Notes: generated from the letters alone by a model not told the origin. Positions 11,354 through 24,084 are shown, counted from the first letter of the stretch. The stretch: DNA of 64,000 bases from Monosporascus cannonballus (GCA_004154925.1 QJNS01000109.1:186001-250000), one strand, 5' to 3'. Translations and numbers: made by a program.

Positions 11354-14300
11354 TGAATTTTCTTTCGATAAAATTAATCTCTTAATTTTTTATCGTAATA
11401 CGAAGTCATTCTTTATTAAAGAAATCTCAATTCGGTTTCAAAACGGGTTTAAATTGTTTTGATTTTTGTTACCAATATTTTTGTACTTGAGATAATCGTA
11501 GTAGCTTTTGAAACTGTTGTAAATGGTTATTTTAACCGTTAGACTTTAATTTTCTAACCGTATATAGTTCTAAAAATAACACGCCTATTTTTTTTATTAA
11601 TAAGTATATTATAAGCAATACGTACTTATAAGAAAAGTTTTATTTAATTATTTTGTTAATAATTAACATATTTTCGAAAATGTTGTTATAAAATTTAATT
11701 TAGTAGTTCTCTTTATTCGTGTGTTTATAAATAAAAAGCTGTACAAATTTAAAATTTAATTCTTATTTGCTTAAAAAAACCAATAATAAATTTAAAAGTA
11801 AAAAGTTTATTTTTATCCCAAATAATCCTTTAGGGCATTTCGTGTCTATTAAGATAATATCTGATAATAACATAAGCTAACTATGTCGCAATTACTTTTT
11901 AAAAAAATGTAAAAAATATTTATATTTCATAAATTTATTAATAATTACTTATTTTGCGTTATATTCGATTCTTGTAACAGGGTCTTTAAATCAAAATAAA
12001 TTAATACTAAAATACTAAATTATAATATGTAACGGCTGCACCTTATACCGCTGCGCTACCAGGGAAAAAAATCGGTGGAATAATCGCAATTGTGGCAATA
12101 ATCCTGGTGCTTATAGCTGTATATATACTGGAGCTCTTACGGGTAAGCGGGTCGTAACAGGTATTCTAGGTTTTATTAAGAATGTTAATAATCTATAGTA
12201 ATCCGTAAGATTTTTAACGGGTTATTTTCGTCTTATTATAGATATTACAGTTTTTAACAACTTTTTAATTATCCAGCATAATTCTAGAAAATCGTATTTA
12301 TAGCTATTTAATAATTTTAAAGATTTTTAAATATTCGTATAATACAATTTTATAGAATTCCTTTGCCAATTATTTTTACTAGCTTTAAGAATATAGATTT
12401 TGCCAGAATACAATAGTTAGTTTTTTTGTTATTTTTTTAGTTATAAAATCCTTTTCTATATTTCTGATTGGTGATAATTCTGGAACGTTATTAATAATTT
12501 AGGAATAAGTTTCTTTTAATATTTTACGGAATTAAACCGCCCTATATTTCTTAAATTATAATATCTATAAAATATCTTTATCGAATTTCAAATCGTCATA
12601 GATTTTACGATCAAAAATATATGTCTAGACATTTGTTTCCCTTAAATATAATATATTTTAAAATTAAATATAAATAAAGAAATTATTTAAATTTTGTATC
12701 GTCTATTAAATTTCCGTGCTTTTATAAATCGAATATAATTCTTGTAATTAAAGTATATATCGAAAGGCTTTTTGGTTTTATAAAGGAATAATTCCCATTA
12801 TTTAAAAACGTTAATAATTACCAATAGTTCATTATTGTAAATCTGATATATAAACTTTACATTTTGAAATCCTTTTGTATAATGCGTTACTGGATACTAT
12901 TTTTTATTTTTTAATTATTCGAAAATAACGTTTAAAGCGTAATTTAGAGTATTAAATTTTACTTGTTCAGATTTATCAGAATTAGGTAATCTTATTTTAG
13001 ATTTATTAGTAATTACCTTTTTAATGTTTAAAATACTTTTTTTTAAAAAAGTGAACTTTTCTAAAACTTTTTCTTAATATTACATTTTAATAATAGTTTA
13101 GTTATATCGATATATTCCTATATTAGATTACGGACCTAACCTGTAGATTATAAGATTTATCGAATATTTATAACGATTGTCTTATTAAAAATAAACTAGT
13201 TTTTAATTGCTTTTAATTTGATATGCTAAATCTAAATTTAACTAAAACTAAAATTAGATTTTAAGAAATTTCTGTATTTGCAATACATTTTTAACCGAGT
13301 TAATTCGAATATTTACTTTGTTCAAAATCTTAAATACTTAAATAACGTATTATTTATTTTTTTTAAAAAAATCTCGATGTAAATAAAGATGTTGCCAAGG
13401 GAAGCAAATACGTTTTGAAAACTAACGAGAACCTTAATAACTCTTATAGGTATTATTCGGTATTCGTAAAATTCGTATAGTATTTTATATACTGGTTTTC
13501 ATTTTTTCTTAACTATTTTAATACAATAATAACCATTTCGAAAATTGAATACCGTAAATTATTTAGTTCTATTAAAATTTTCCTTTAAAGTATTTTTCAA
13601 ACTTGAGGAATATGTGTTTTTAATAGTAATATTCGTTAGCTGTTTATAACTAACTATACGTCAATAAATAGCATTTTCGTTTTAATCTATTTTTTATTTG
13701 TTATCTTTAAATTTAGATATTATAAAAAACTGATAACTTACTAGAGGTTTTAAAAGTTATATGTATCTTTTTTTAAATCTAGTTATATATTTTTCTATAT
13801 AATCTTTAATATTTGACAATATATGTAATAATTTTTATAAACTTTAGGATAATATATATTTTTAATAAATATCCGATAGTCTTATAAATCGTATAGTAAT
13901 AACCTATAATCTTTTTTATTTTGAAGTACTTTTTTGAATTTGTAATATTCCCAAAATATTATTACAATTTAATTTAGAATATATACCTTTTTAATTAAGT
14001 AATAAAGTTCGTAAGAGTTTTCTTAAATATTATTTTGTTATCCCAAAAAATTTTATTTTTCTAATTAATTCGTAAATTGCCTAAGCGGAATTAAAATATT
14101 CGTAAAATAATATCATATCTTACAATATTCGTTGTATTTAATAAAATCCTTTTTTATTATTTTTAAATTTAAATAGGAAACTTCTTAAATTCTTAAAGTA
14201 TTCGTTTATTTTCGTATTTAAATAAATATCCGTTTATTGTAAATAATTTATAAAACTTTAATTTATATTTCTAAAAGATTTACTACTTTTTAATATTATT

Positions 14301-14552
14301 AGAACAATAAAATTAAGTTTTGTTCTTAAATCGATCATAGTTTTAAACGTTTAATCTTTATATTAAAAAGAAATGTAAATCCGGTTACGTAATTCCTTTA
14401 TTGTTTTATATAAGATTTATAAGTTCAGGTTTTTCGATATCTTAATATCGAAAACCTTTATAATTTTTTAATTTTAATATCGGTCGATTTAAACGAATTT
14501 TAATTTTTAAGCTTTTTTAATAACATATTTGATATATTGATTTCTTTCTATA
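11354..14552 (-). pseudogene. H pol middle: integrase, RNase H, RT (between M1 and P2)
   Basis: Continuation of H. It aligns with M3 54400-57310: the RT catalytic region lies near 13375-13420, where YLDD has decayed to about SLGN, and the segment 14340-14552 matches the protease-RT start of M3. Frames are closed by many RIP stops. A short LTR (12028-12159) interrupts it, and P2 ends it at 14557. Confidence 0.72.
12028..12159 (-). repeat. Short LTR, family 4 (132 bp), probably solo
   Basis: Plus strand TGTAACGGCTGCACC... to GGGTCGTAACA; on the minus strand it starts TGTTACGACCCGC and ends GCCGTTACA. Relatives are 25153-25287, 38983-39112 and 61304-61589. Less RIPed than its host. A TSD is not clean: AATAT/GGTAT would match after RIP only with a one-base overlap. 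The LTR end contains a tRNA A-box-like TAGCGCAGCGG. Confidence 0.65.
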
Positions 14553-14557
14553 TCAGA

Positions 14558-14892
14558 TGTTATAACCTGACAGGCTGCGGCCTTGGGAAACAGTCGCAAC
14601 AGGGAAATAACTAAGCCAGGTGGGTCGAGTTACGTGATGGCTCGATAGAATTAATCGTAAAGCCCGTAAAGCCTGGTTGGATAGGATCCAAAAAATCAGG
14701 ATATATATGCTTATTATTATTATAATTTAAAATAATTTTAGCTTATAATATCAATTCGTTATTTAAGGCCTTTTTAAAATTACCAACTATAATACGTTAT
14801 TATATTTATTATTTAGATATTTACCATATATTGATTAATATAAACCCGTACGATTAAGATTTAATAATTGGTTAAACTTTTTAACCGTTACA
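14558..14892 (+). repeat. P2 5' LTR (335 bp)
   Basis: Starts TGTTATAACCTGACAGG and ends AACCGTTACA. The first ~140 bp are GC-balanced, the remainder RIPed. Contains one 36-bp repeat unit (near 14645-14690), where the 3' LTR has three. Confidence 0.92.
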
Positions 14893-17190
14893 TGTTGCAA
14901 AGTGTTGTTCAGTAATACCGTTAAATCTCGAGTAATATTGATTAACGCTATTTTTATTAGCAAATAACCCGAATAACCCATTTATTAAGTCCTTGATTAC
15001 TCGGATACTAAAATGAAATCCGAGAAGAAAAAGAAAAAACCTTGTTTTTTTTGGAAAGAAGTTCTTCGATGTCCAAATGCCATAAACGAACGCATTATCC
15101 AGCTTAAATAAGATAATAATGATTTTACAACGTTTTTTCAAGCCGCCTTTAAGAAAAGTAAGAAAAAATGGAAAGCTCCCGAAACCGGAAAACCTTTTCA
15201 AATAAGCCAAATTATTTAATTAAATTCCATCAAGGAATCAGAAAAAATCGTTATATTTTTTAAGCTAGAACTTTTTAACGGAACTTTAACCCAGTTATAA
15301 TTGGTTTTAATTTAATATCAAACGTACTTTAAGTATTTTCCTATTTAACTTATTACGTTTATTTTAAGAATACAATTCGAAATCGGACAGTTTACTAGAA
15401 ATAAGGTTATTTAGTTTAAATCCTTTATAAAGAAATATATTATTTTGCCGGTTAAAAAAAGAAATCCAAAAATAATACGAATTTACAGAAATTACGAACA
15501 ATTCGAACAAATATTAACGAAAGCTTTGTGAATAATAAACGAAAAAACAAAAGCCGAAATACAAATTTAATATTTATAACAAAAAAGATCAGTATTTAAT
15601 TCCGGCAGTACATTAATTTAACTAACAGCTAAGCTAAATTAAGGATAAGAAATATTAATAACCAAATTTTTAACGGCCCAAAGATGAGGTACAAAAAAAG
15701 TTTTTTAAGTTTGATCGGCCTAATTATCTATCGAATTATATCATTATAGCAGTTAAAATTAACAATCGATAATACGCATAATATATTAAAAATACTAAAC
15801 GAAAAAGTAATAATAAATTTTAATATATGGCTAATATTAATATTTCTCGATATAATAATACTTTTTACGGCATAAAATTAACACTGTGACGGGCACAATG
15901 CGTAGGTTGAACGGAGGCACGGCCCAACAAAGGTTTATATTCAAGGTGAGGAGGGAAGGGGAGAAACAGCTAGCCACCAGCGAGGTGGCTGCTCCCTATA
16001 TACATATGGGTGAGCTCGGGCTAAGGAGCTCGCTCCGTAAGCCCGAGCTGCCCTATAGGCTCTAGCCTGTAACAAACACCTATAAAATTAAAGGTTATTT
16101 ATAAAAAGAATTAGAGCTAAATTAAATATCATAATTAAGACAAAATGGGATGTAGGGTAGCATAATATAAATTATATAAAAGGCCCATTTAAAATAATTA
16201 AAAGCTAATACTTATGAGATAATTTAAATAAAATTAAAAAACAAAAACAAATCCATTAATGTAATTCAGCCTAGATATATGCCAAGTCCGTTATGACAAA
16301 AGGTTGAATAAGGATTATTACGACAAGAAATTCGACGAAAAATACGGAAAGCCAGAAAGCCGGCTAAATAAATATCGTAAGCATTATAAAAAGCATTATA
16401 AAAATAATCACGCGAATATTAAAATTAGACAAAAAAAGTTTATCCCGGAACCTTTAATCGATACGGCAGAATATATACCATATATTGTCGACGACGAAAA
16501 TATCCGGATTACGAAAAATAAAAATAATATATTTATGTACGAATTATTCGTATATATTATACAGGAATTGATTTTCCAAACCGTGCCGAATATAATAAAA
16601 ACGATAAATAATAATATTAATACTTTTGATCCATAATCCCAAAAAATATTTAGCAGCTGGCCGAAACAAAAAGCTGGCTTTAAGGAAAATAATGCCCGCA
16701 AAAGGACCCTTTTTGTTATTACCAGTAATATAATTACTAAACGGAGAAAAAGTTAATGCAGCATATAATAGAAAAATACTGCTAAAAGGTTATTACGAAT
16801 TTTCATTTTCAGTTAATATTTATTACAAACCTTTACGAAAAAAAAGGTATTAAAAATACGTTAATTTCTAAGAAATCTTTAAAACGATAATTAAAATAAC
16901 ATAAAATGGAATACGTTCGTAAATATAAAAAGAGAACATTTTATTTAATAGGGAAAAAAATTATAATAAAATTAAAAATAATTAATATAACTTAAAGGAA
17001 TACTATGGCGTTATTAACGAAAAATATAATAGCTTAATGCGCTAAACGAAAAAATATAGATAAGGTTCGACTAATTCGGAAAAAAATTAAAAAAAAAGGT
17101 TATTTGTAAAAAAGCCGTAAAATAACGAAATCTAGAAAAATTAAAAGGAATTTTTAAAAAGGATTTTAAACGTAATAATAAAAAACGTTA
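14893..17190 (+). pseudogene. P2 leader and gag
   Basis: The base run after the LTR (TGTTGCAAAGTGTTGTTC) is shared by M1, M2 and P3 but lacks the TGG of a usual tRNA primer site. Gag is RIPed; its clearest part is 16304-16636, with KFIPEPLIDTAEYIPY followed by DDENIRITKNK and FQTVPNI, shared with M1 and M2. A 190-bp LTR interrupts the region at 15885-16074. The minus-strand frame across 14881-15210 is not conserved and is not a gene. Confidence 0.6.
15885..16074 (-). repeat. 190-bp solo LTR, unmutated, nested in P2
   Basis: TGTGACGGGCACAATGCG... to CTCTAGCCTGTAACA, with perfect 5-bp TSD AACAC at 15880-15884 and 16075-16079. GC-rich and full of CpA/TpG, so it has escaped RIP. Two perfect hairpins: AGCCACC/GGTGGCT (15972-15990, 5-nt loop) and AGCTCGGGCT/AGCCCGAGCT (16013-16049), the latter enclosing a smaller GGAGC/GCTCC stem. 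Orientation assigned from the TGTTAC-type start on the minus strand. Confidence 0.85.
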
Positions 17191-20100
17191 ACAACTTTAT
17201 TATTTTGGATACACGAATCGGAACGTATTGGTATACCGTAATAATGGATGACGGAGTTTTAAGCGGGAATTATATTATATCGGATATAATTAATAAGTTT
17301 AAACAGTTATAAAGATATAAGTTAGGACCTTATATAGCGACGAATATTAAAGGTTACGAATTTGTATATAATAATGGAAAAACTATATGCGAAATTAATT
17401 ATTTCGAGATTTTTATTTAAGGATGATATTAAACGATTGATTTCGATATCGTTTTATTTAGAAATTATGATATAATTTTAGAATTATTATAGATACGTTA
17501 ATACGAAATGTTAATTAACGGCAAAATTGGTCAAGTAAAATTTATTTTATATTTTGTTATTAAACGAAAAAAATTGAAAATAGGATCTGGATATTCGATC
17601 GATAATGGCGATGAATGCAGATATAAGGATACGATAAAAACCTTATTACTTAAAAGAACAAAATATAAGAAAAAACGGAGTACTAAAGAAAAATACGATG
17701 TATTATTATTATTATTAAAACGAAATTAAAGTAACTAAATAATAATTTAAAATAATAACTATTTAAAGAATTAAAAGATATAATTAATATGGCATTATAA
17801 TACCGTAGATATAAATAGCTGTTCAAAAAAAAGCTCGATATGAAATTATTAGAATATAACGAATAAAATCATGAGATAATTTTTAGAAAAGGATTTTGGA
17901 TAAAGTTTTACCTTATTTATAACCTTAACAAAAACGAATTACGTACTTTTAAAGAATACCTGGAAAATCGGTTACACAAAAAAATAATTTCGACTTTCGA
18001 AATTATTAACAAAATATTTCATATTGTTGGTACCTAAAGGAAATAAGAAAGTAGAATTTATAATTAATTATCGATAATTAGATGATATTATTATTAAAAA
18101 TCGAACGTTATTACTCTTAATTACGAAGATAAAACGTTAACTTTACAGAATTAAATAATCTATAATATTCGATTGTAAAAATAAATATAACTCTATTAGA
18201 ATTAAAAAAGGATATAATTAAAAAATAACTCTTAGAACGAAATGTAAATTATTTATATATTTAATTAAGTTAATAAGATTTATAAATCTACCAGTAATTT
18301 TTAAACAGATAATAAATTATGTATTACGAAAATACCTTAATATTTTCGTTATTTATCATTTCGATAATATTTTTATTTTTTAGAAACGGAAAAAGCATAT
18401 AGAAGATACGTTTATAAAGTCCTTGAAGTTTGGTAAGACGCAAAATTACTTATTAATATAAAAAAAAATCAATTTCATAAATAGAAAATGGAATATTTGG
18501 GATATATTATTACCTTAGGATATAATAAAATAAACTCCAAGAAAATCGCTATAATCACAACATAGTAGACGTTAACCATAGTTAAAGAAATATAAATATT
18601 CTTTCGATTCGCCAATTACTAGAGGAAATTTGTTCGAAATTTCAGCAAATTAGTTATACCCTTATTAAATCTTACGAAAAAAAAAAAAGTTCAAATAAAC
18701 GCCAAATACGGAAAAAACATTTTAAAACATTAAAAATGCGATTATTAATAAGCTAATATTAATTATGTATAATTTAAACTGCTCGGTTAAACTAAAAACC
18801 GATATTTCGGATTATACGTTAGGCACAGTAATCGGATCGCGAAATAATTAAGGCAAATTATATTTTATTATATTTTTTTCGTATAAATTAAAAGGAACCG
18901 AACTTTAGTACGGTATTCGAAATAAAGCGTTTATGGCTATTGTTATAACAATTGGAAAGTTTAGGAATTTTTTAAAAAGAAATTTATATTAGGTTAAGGT
19001 TTATACGGATTATCAAAATCTTATCCGATTTACCACGACTAAAAGACTTACAGAACGATAACTTCGTTATGCAGAAAAGTTAATAAATTTCGATTTCGTT
19101 ATTATCTATAAGAAAAGCTCAAAAAATGGCAGAGCAAATACCTTAAGTAAACGACCAAACCTCAAAAAGAAATTGGTTAAAGTTAATTACATAATTTTCG
19201 ATATTATAAAAGAAAGGTATTTACGCTTAGGTTAAGTTGCCATAATCTGGGCATTACGTTATAATATATATTAGAAAATGTAGCAATATAACGATAATAT
19301 CTCATAAAATTAAAGAAAGAATAAAATACGAATTTCAAGGAAATACCAGAAATATATAGTATAAGAAATATATGCATATTAATTATATAAATACTTAGAG
19401 ATCCATAAAACCCTAAAACGATTTTAACGTATATATTCTTTTCTTAACATAAAATTAACGGTATAGGAAATTATATAATAATATAATGTTTATGTTAAAA
19501 TAAAGGTTTAACAATATAAGCCATATAGATAATTATAGCTGTTATAAGTTGCAAAGTAATTATAATACTTAATAACATTCGACTTTATTATTAAACTTTT
19601 TCGGTTAAAAATTTAATTACGGAAATATTTTACGATAACTTTTTCGTAATTGTTTATTAATTTACAAAACCTTTTCTATTTTTTACCATATTTTGAAAAT
19701 ATAAACGCCGAATAAATAACATATATTTTTTAAATATATTGTGAGTATGTACGAACTATGAGTAAAAAGTATATTAAATAGAAAATTAATATGTATTTCA
19801 AACTTTTAAAAAGTCCTTATAATATAAATCGGCTTAAAATATAAATTATTTAGCGTATTTAAACTTTAAACAAATAAATAAATATAACGAATAAACTAAA
19901 CTTTGGAAACATATTGAAAACATTATATTAATTATAAACAAAAAAAACCGTGATAAATAATATTTATTATATAACTAATTTATCATATTAATTATTACGA
20001 AATTATTAAATTAATACCTATAAGCGTAAATTTTGGTTTTATTTTAAAGGTTTATAAAGAAGTACCTAATAACAGTTTAATTAATCTCAAAATAATTTTT

Positions 20101-20640
20101 ATATTAAACAAATTACGATGATTATATCAAGAAATAAAAACGCAACTGGAATATATACGTAACTAAATAAATAAATATTTTAATTAAAAAAACTTAAAAG
20201 GATTAATTTTCGAAAATAGGAAAAAGATTTTATTCGTTAACAAAAAAAATATAAATGAAACGACCTATCAAAAAATTCGATTTTAAATATATTAGCCTAT
20301 ATAAGATTACTAACAAAATTTTAAAAAAATAAGTATTAATTAAAACGTTTAATAAATGTTATGTTTTATTTAATATTTAATATTTTTTTCGAATTAATAG
20401 CAAATATAATAAAGGTGCAAACGGTGTAAAACGATATAAAAGTAAAAGGCAAATAAATATACGAAATGGAAAAAATCCTTAATATGTGAAAACAGGACGG
20501 ACTTGCCTAATATCTAATTAAGTGGAAAAAAATACTTAGATTCCGAAAATATCTGAGAACTCACCAAAAATCTTATTAACGTTTAACGCTTATTAAAAAG
20601 CTTTTATTAATAATGCCAAGGTTACAGAGATTAAAGGTTT
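17190..20640 (+). pseudogene. P2 pol: protease, RT, RNase H, integrase, chromodomain
   Basis: Protease remnant GTYWYTVIMDDGVLSGNY near 17220 (DSGA-type site altered). RT: LKEYLENRLHKK near 17950; the YLDD site reads HFDN (18357-18368). RNase H is well kept: TDISDYTLG at 18798-18824, then VKVYTDYQNLIRF and KRLTERQLRYAEKL near 19000-19080. Linker NFDFVIIYKKSS, then integrase (zinc region about 19380-19550, core FVIVY*FTK about 19650). Chromodomain IYEMEKILNM*KQDG, then YLIKWKK, at about 20455-20560. Many RIP stops; no product possible. Confidence 0.85.
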
Positions 20641-21205
20641 TTTAATCAGTAAATAATTAATTAAGGAAATCGAGGTTAAATTAATCGCAAGGAATTACGG
20701 CCTTTGCCGATATAACCTAGGCGGCCTTAATTCGGCCTATTTTTCTTAATATTCCAATTTATTTAATTTCTTTAAGGACCGAAATTTAGGAAATAATATG
20801 CATATTATAATGTCGGCCCATAATTTCTTTTATTTTCGAAATCGACAAACCTTAACTTACGCTTGTTTTGTTTTTTCCTTAACCTTCTTAAGTTTCGATT
20901 AAATTTTAAAATGGTTAAAAACGAGCTTTTCGAATTAAAAAATAAAAAAACCGTTAACGTTACAAAGGCCTTGGTTTCGTATTACGTATTTTTCGTACCG
21001 GAAAAAAATCCAACAAAAAGTACGATAAAATAATAACCCATAACGAATATAATAAAAATATATAAGCATATCCATTGTTCGAAAAGTGATTAATTTAAAG
21101 AAGTTATTTCGTTTTTTCGTTTTTTATTAATCTGTTTTTTAATATAACCCGATATAATAGCAAAAAGAGAACTTACGAAAAAAAAAATTCTTCGGGGCGA
21201 AAATT
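20640..21205 (-). pseudogene. P2 antisense ORF region
   Basis: Aligns with the antisense ORF of P1 (shared nucleotide blocks such as GGCGGCCTTAATTCGGCC near 20725). More strongly RIPed, so the frame is hard to follow. Confidence 0.45.
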
Positions 21206-21222
21206 ATAAAAGAAAAGGATCG

Positions 21223-21628
21223 TATTATAACCTAAGAGGCTGCGGCCTCGGGAAACGGTCGCAACAAAGAAATAACTAAGCCAAATAAGGCGAGTTACGT
21301 AATGGCTTAACAAAATTGATTATAAAGCCCGTAAAGCCAGGCTCCAGAGGATCGATCGTAAAACTCGTAAAGCCAGGTTCGACAAAATTAATCATATAGC
21401 CCGTAAAACCAGGCTTAACAGGGTCGAAAAAATCAGGATATATACGCTCATTATTTCTATAATGTAGATAATTTAAGCTTATAATAACAATTCCTTACCT
21501 AAGGCACCCTTGGAATTACGAAACGTAATACGTTATTATATTTATTGCTTAGATTCCTACGATATTCCTGCTTACATAAACCCGTACGACTAAGGTTTAA
21601 TAGTTAGTTAAACCCTCTAGCTGTCACA
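21223..21628 (+). repeat. P2 3' LTR (406 bp)
   Basis: Starts TATTATAACCTAAGAGG after the purine tract AAAAGAAAAGGATCG and ends AGCTGTCACA. Homologous to 14558-14892 throughout apart from two extra 36-bp units. Confidence 0.92.
21315..21424 (+). repeat. 36-bp tandem array in P2 3' LTR (3 units)
   Basis: The core CGTAAAGCCAGG recurs with GTAAARCC starting at 21331, 21367 and 21403, an exact 36-bp period. The 5' LTR of the same element has one unit. Confidence 0.85.
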
Positions 21629-21633
21629 TTAGA

Positions 21634-23683
21634 ACTCTATATTTTGCCGTATTTGCATTTTAAAATAGTTATGCTCTTTTAACTTAGTTCACGGTTTAGA
21701 TATTTTCGACTTATACAGTTAAAAAAGTGAATTCCTAAAAGAGTTATTCCCATATTTAAGAATTCGTATTATGTGTAAAATATCGGAAAATAACATCAAC
21801 ACCTTTACAATATAACTTTTTAACAGAATTTTAATTTACGATGCAAATAATAAGGTTTAATATATATTAGTTATCGGAAACTCTTAATATATTTCTATTG
21901 GTCATTTAATTTAATAAATAGTTTTTCGTTTTATTCGAGCCAAAAACGTTTATCTTTTTAACTTTAAAGTGACCGAAATAAAGGTGCAAAGCATAAGTAA
22001 TAAAATGTAACGAATGGTAAAAGTTTATCTATAATTCTAGTAGGTAAATAATATATTCCGGGAATTTGTTATACTTTAAGAATAATTATTTATAATTACC
22101 GATATTCGGCTAGAACTAACTGTTTTTATTATGTAATTCGTACCTTTAATCGTTATAATAACAAAGGCATTTTAACATTATAATTATTCTAGAAGCCCTT
22201 TATCTTAAATAATACTTGCAGGCTTTAACTTTAAAATCCTAGCAAACGGAATAATTCTAGTATTTTGGGATATCGTTTAAATTCGAATAATTGTAGTAAT
22301 AACAAATTCTAGCTGAAAATATATCTAATTCGCTTTTTTCTTTTTTTTTCTATCTTATCGTTAAATTTTTATTTATTCGTTTTTGCTTTTTTCTGGGATT
22401 AAAAAAATCCGTTTTTAAAAATCTCTATTTCCAAAAAAGAAATATTCGTTTTTAAAATGCTCCTTTTGGCTGTAATTAAAATATAATAATTTAGATTTAT
22501 GCTTTTTACACTTTTTCGATACGGAATTTATTTTCTTTTAAGGCTTGCTCTGATTTTACTGAGTTTAGTTATTGAAGCTTTTATCGTTATTTTGTTTATT
22601 AATCAGTTTTTTCTTAAGGTACCGATTAAAAGTACGTTTATCGGTGATAATAAGTTATCGATATATTTTGTAAAAAGTCCAATTTTAAGTTTTATATATA
22701 CTTCGTTTCTAACCTCCGACTTTAGATTATCGTAATAAAAATAAAATAACCTATTTTCTGATACGTTAAAAATAACTATTAAACGGGTAAACTTCGTTAT
22801 ATAGTTAAATATTAATTTGGTTTGGCAAAAAAAATAATGGTATTTAATTATGTATCATTCTTTATTTATATTTCCAATTAATGTTTATCATTTGATTTTA
22901 AAATATCGATATTGAAAAATATAATTTATTATGTCGGAAAAATTGTTAACGTAATCTTGTCAATAATTTCTTATAATAAGTTCGAATTATAAAAAAAACT
23001 TTTTCGGCAAACAATTATAAAATAACTGCTACTTTTTAACAATCTTTTGTTAATAAGCTTTTATAAAACTTTAGATAAAGTTTAGCTTGAACGAAAAAGT
23101 TTTTATATTTATAAATCTAATAAAAGGTTTCGGAGCAATTAATTTATAACCTTTAACATTTAACTTTTTATAGTAACTAAAAACACAATTAATATTTGTA
23201 TAACTAGTTAACACTAAACAACGATAAAGTTAAAACATTTTATCGAACGTACTCAGCGTTTTTCTTTTTTAAAGTTCGAATCTTTATTATTAGAAGATAC
23301 AGCTTTTCGTTAAGCATTAATTTCTTTTATTCTTTTTGTTCGGCTCTATAGTTTTCTTTTGTTTCTTAATTCCTTTAACTTTATATTCTTAAACTTTAAT
23401 TTTACTTTTTATAGGAATAAATTATTATTTAATAGAAAAAAAGGCTTTCTTAAAATCGGATAATTACTAATGCCATAATATTGATTAATTTAAGCATTGT
23501 TTGTAATTAAATGTAACTGATTTAGCCTAGTTATCGAGTTTTTATTAACTAATAATAAGAGTCAAATTTATTATTTATTTTCTAAATATTCTTTTATAAT
23601 ACAGGTATTACTAAGTTAAAAGAAACTTATACCTGATTAAGCTGTAAAGTATTCCTCCGTTATTAACTCCGAAAATATCAAAA
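21634..23683 (-). pseudogene. H gag and leader
   Basis: Continuation of H right of P2. Aligns with M3 57310-59520 (for example 22380-22740 with 58090-58440, and 23270-23400 with the acidic coiled-coil start of gag near 59020-59260). Plus-strand frames here are shadows. RIP stops throughout. Confidence 0.7.
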
Positions 23684-24084
23684 TATATTAAACTTATTAT
23701 ATATTTACCTCAAGATATACGTAATATCGAAGTAAGGATTCTATATATGAATAAGAATAAAACGCACAATAATTCAATATTTTATTTGTTAAAAGAGTTT
23801 ACGAATTTTTCTCTTAATTAAATAACGTTATTCTTAATTAAAAGCTTAATTTAATAGTTAGAAAACAAAATTAAGTAGATGACTAGTTGTACTACTTTAT
23901 TAATTATATATATCCTTATAATTTCTCTAAGATTTTAGAAATTGCGAAACACAGTTTTCTTCAGTTTCTAAATTTTGAGAAAAATACTTGGTCGGCCGCA
24001 ATTTATCCGGTTGCAGTGGAAAGTTTAACAGGTTAGTTCACCTAGTCTCTTTCAAGCCTAGTAGAGTTTCTTTCAAACGTAACA
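23684..24084 (-). repeat. H 5' LTR (401 bp)
   Basis: TATATTAAACTTATTATATA... to TTCAAACGTAACA. Aligns with 2981-3382. The right-hand ~130 bp (GGTCGGCCGCAATTTATCCGG region) are less RIPed than the left. Confidence 0.9.

Larger units (their letters stand above)
14558..21628 (+). mobile_element. P2: complete family-1 Ty3/Gypsy chromovirus (7.1 kb)
   Basis: 7071 bp, inserted in H. TSDs are TCAGA (14553-14557) and TTAGA (21629-21633), differing by one C->T, as RIP would cause. LTRs are 335 and 406 bp; the 71-bp difference equals two units of a 36-bp repeat. Without the 190-bp LTR nested in it the element is about 6.88 kb, like M1. Plus-strand gag, protease, RT, RNase H, integrase and chromodomain are all recognisable. 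Confidence 0.93.
2981..24084 (-). mobile_element. H: Ty3/Gypsy element of family 2, split by M1 and P2
   Basis: LTRs of 402 bp (2981-3382) and 401 bp (23684-24084) bound the element, with identical TSD GTAAT at 2976-2980 and 24085-24089. Removing M1 and P2 with one TSD copy each leaves about 7.1 kb, close to the 7.24 kb of the uninterrupted relative M3. Minus orientation is shown by the chromodomain, RT and gag remnants. It is older than M1 and P2 and heavily RIPed. Confidence 0.9.

Noticed and set aside
12028..12159. tRNA-derived SINE
   Set aside because: The A-box-like motif suggested it, but the ends are TGTTAC...GTTACA, a purine tract precedes one copy (38967-38977), and one copy has 5-bp flanks, all fitting an LTR.
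14881..15210. Minus-strand open frame of 109 codons in P2
   Set aside because: It covers the LTR end and leader, is not conserved in M1 or M2, and runs opposite to gag.
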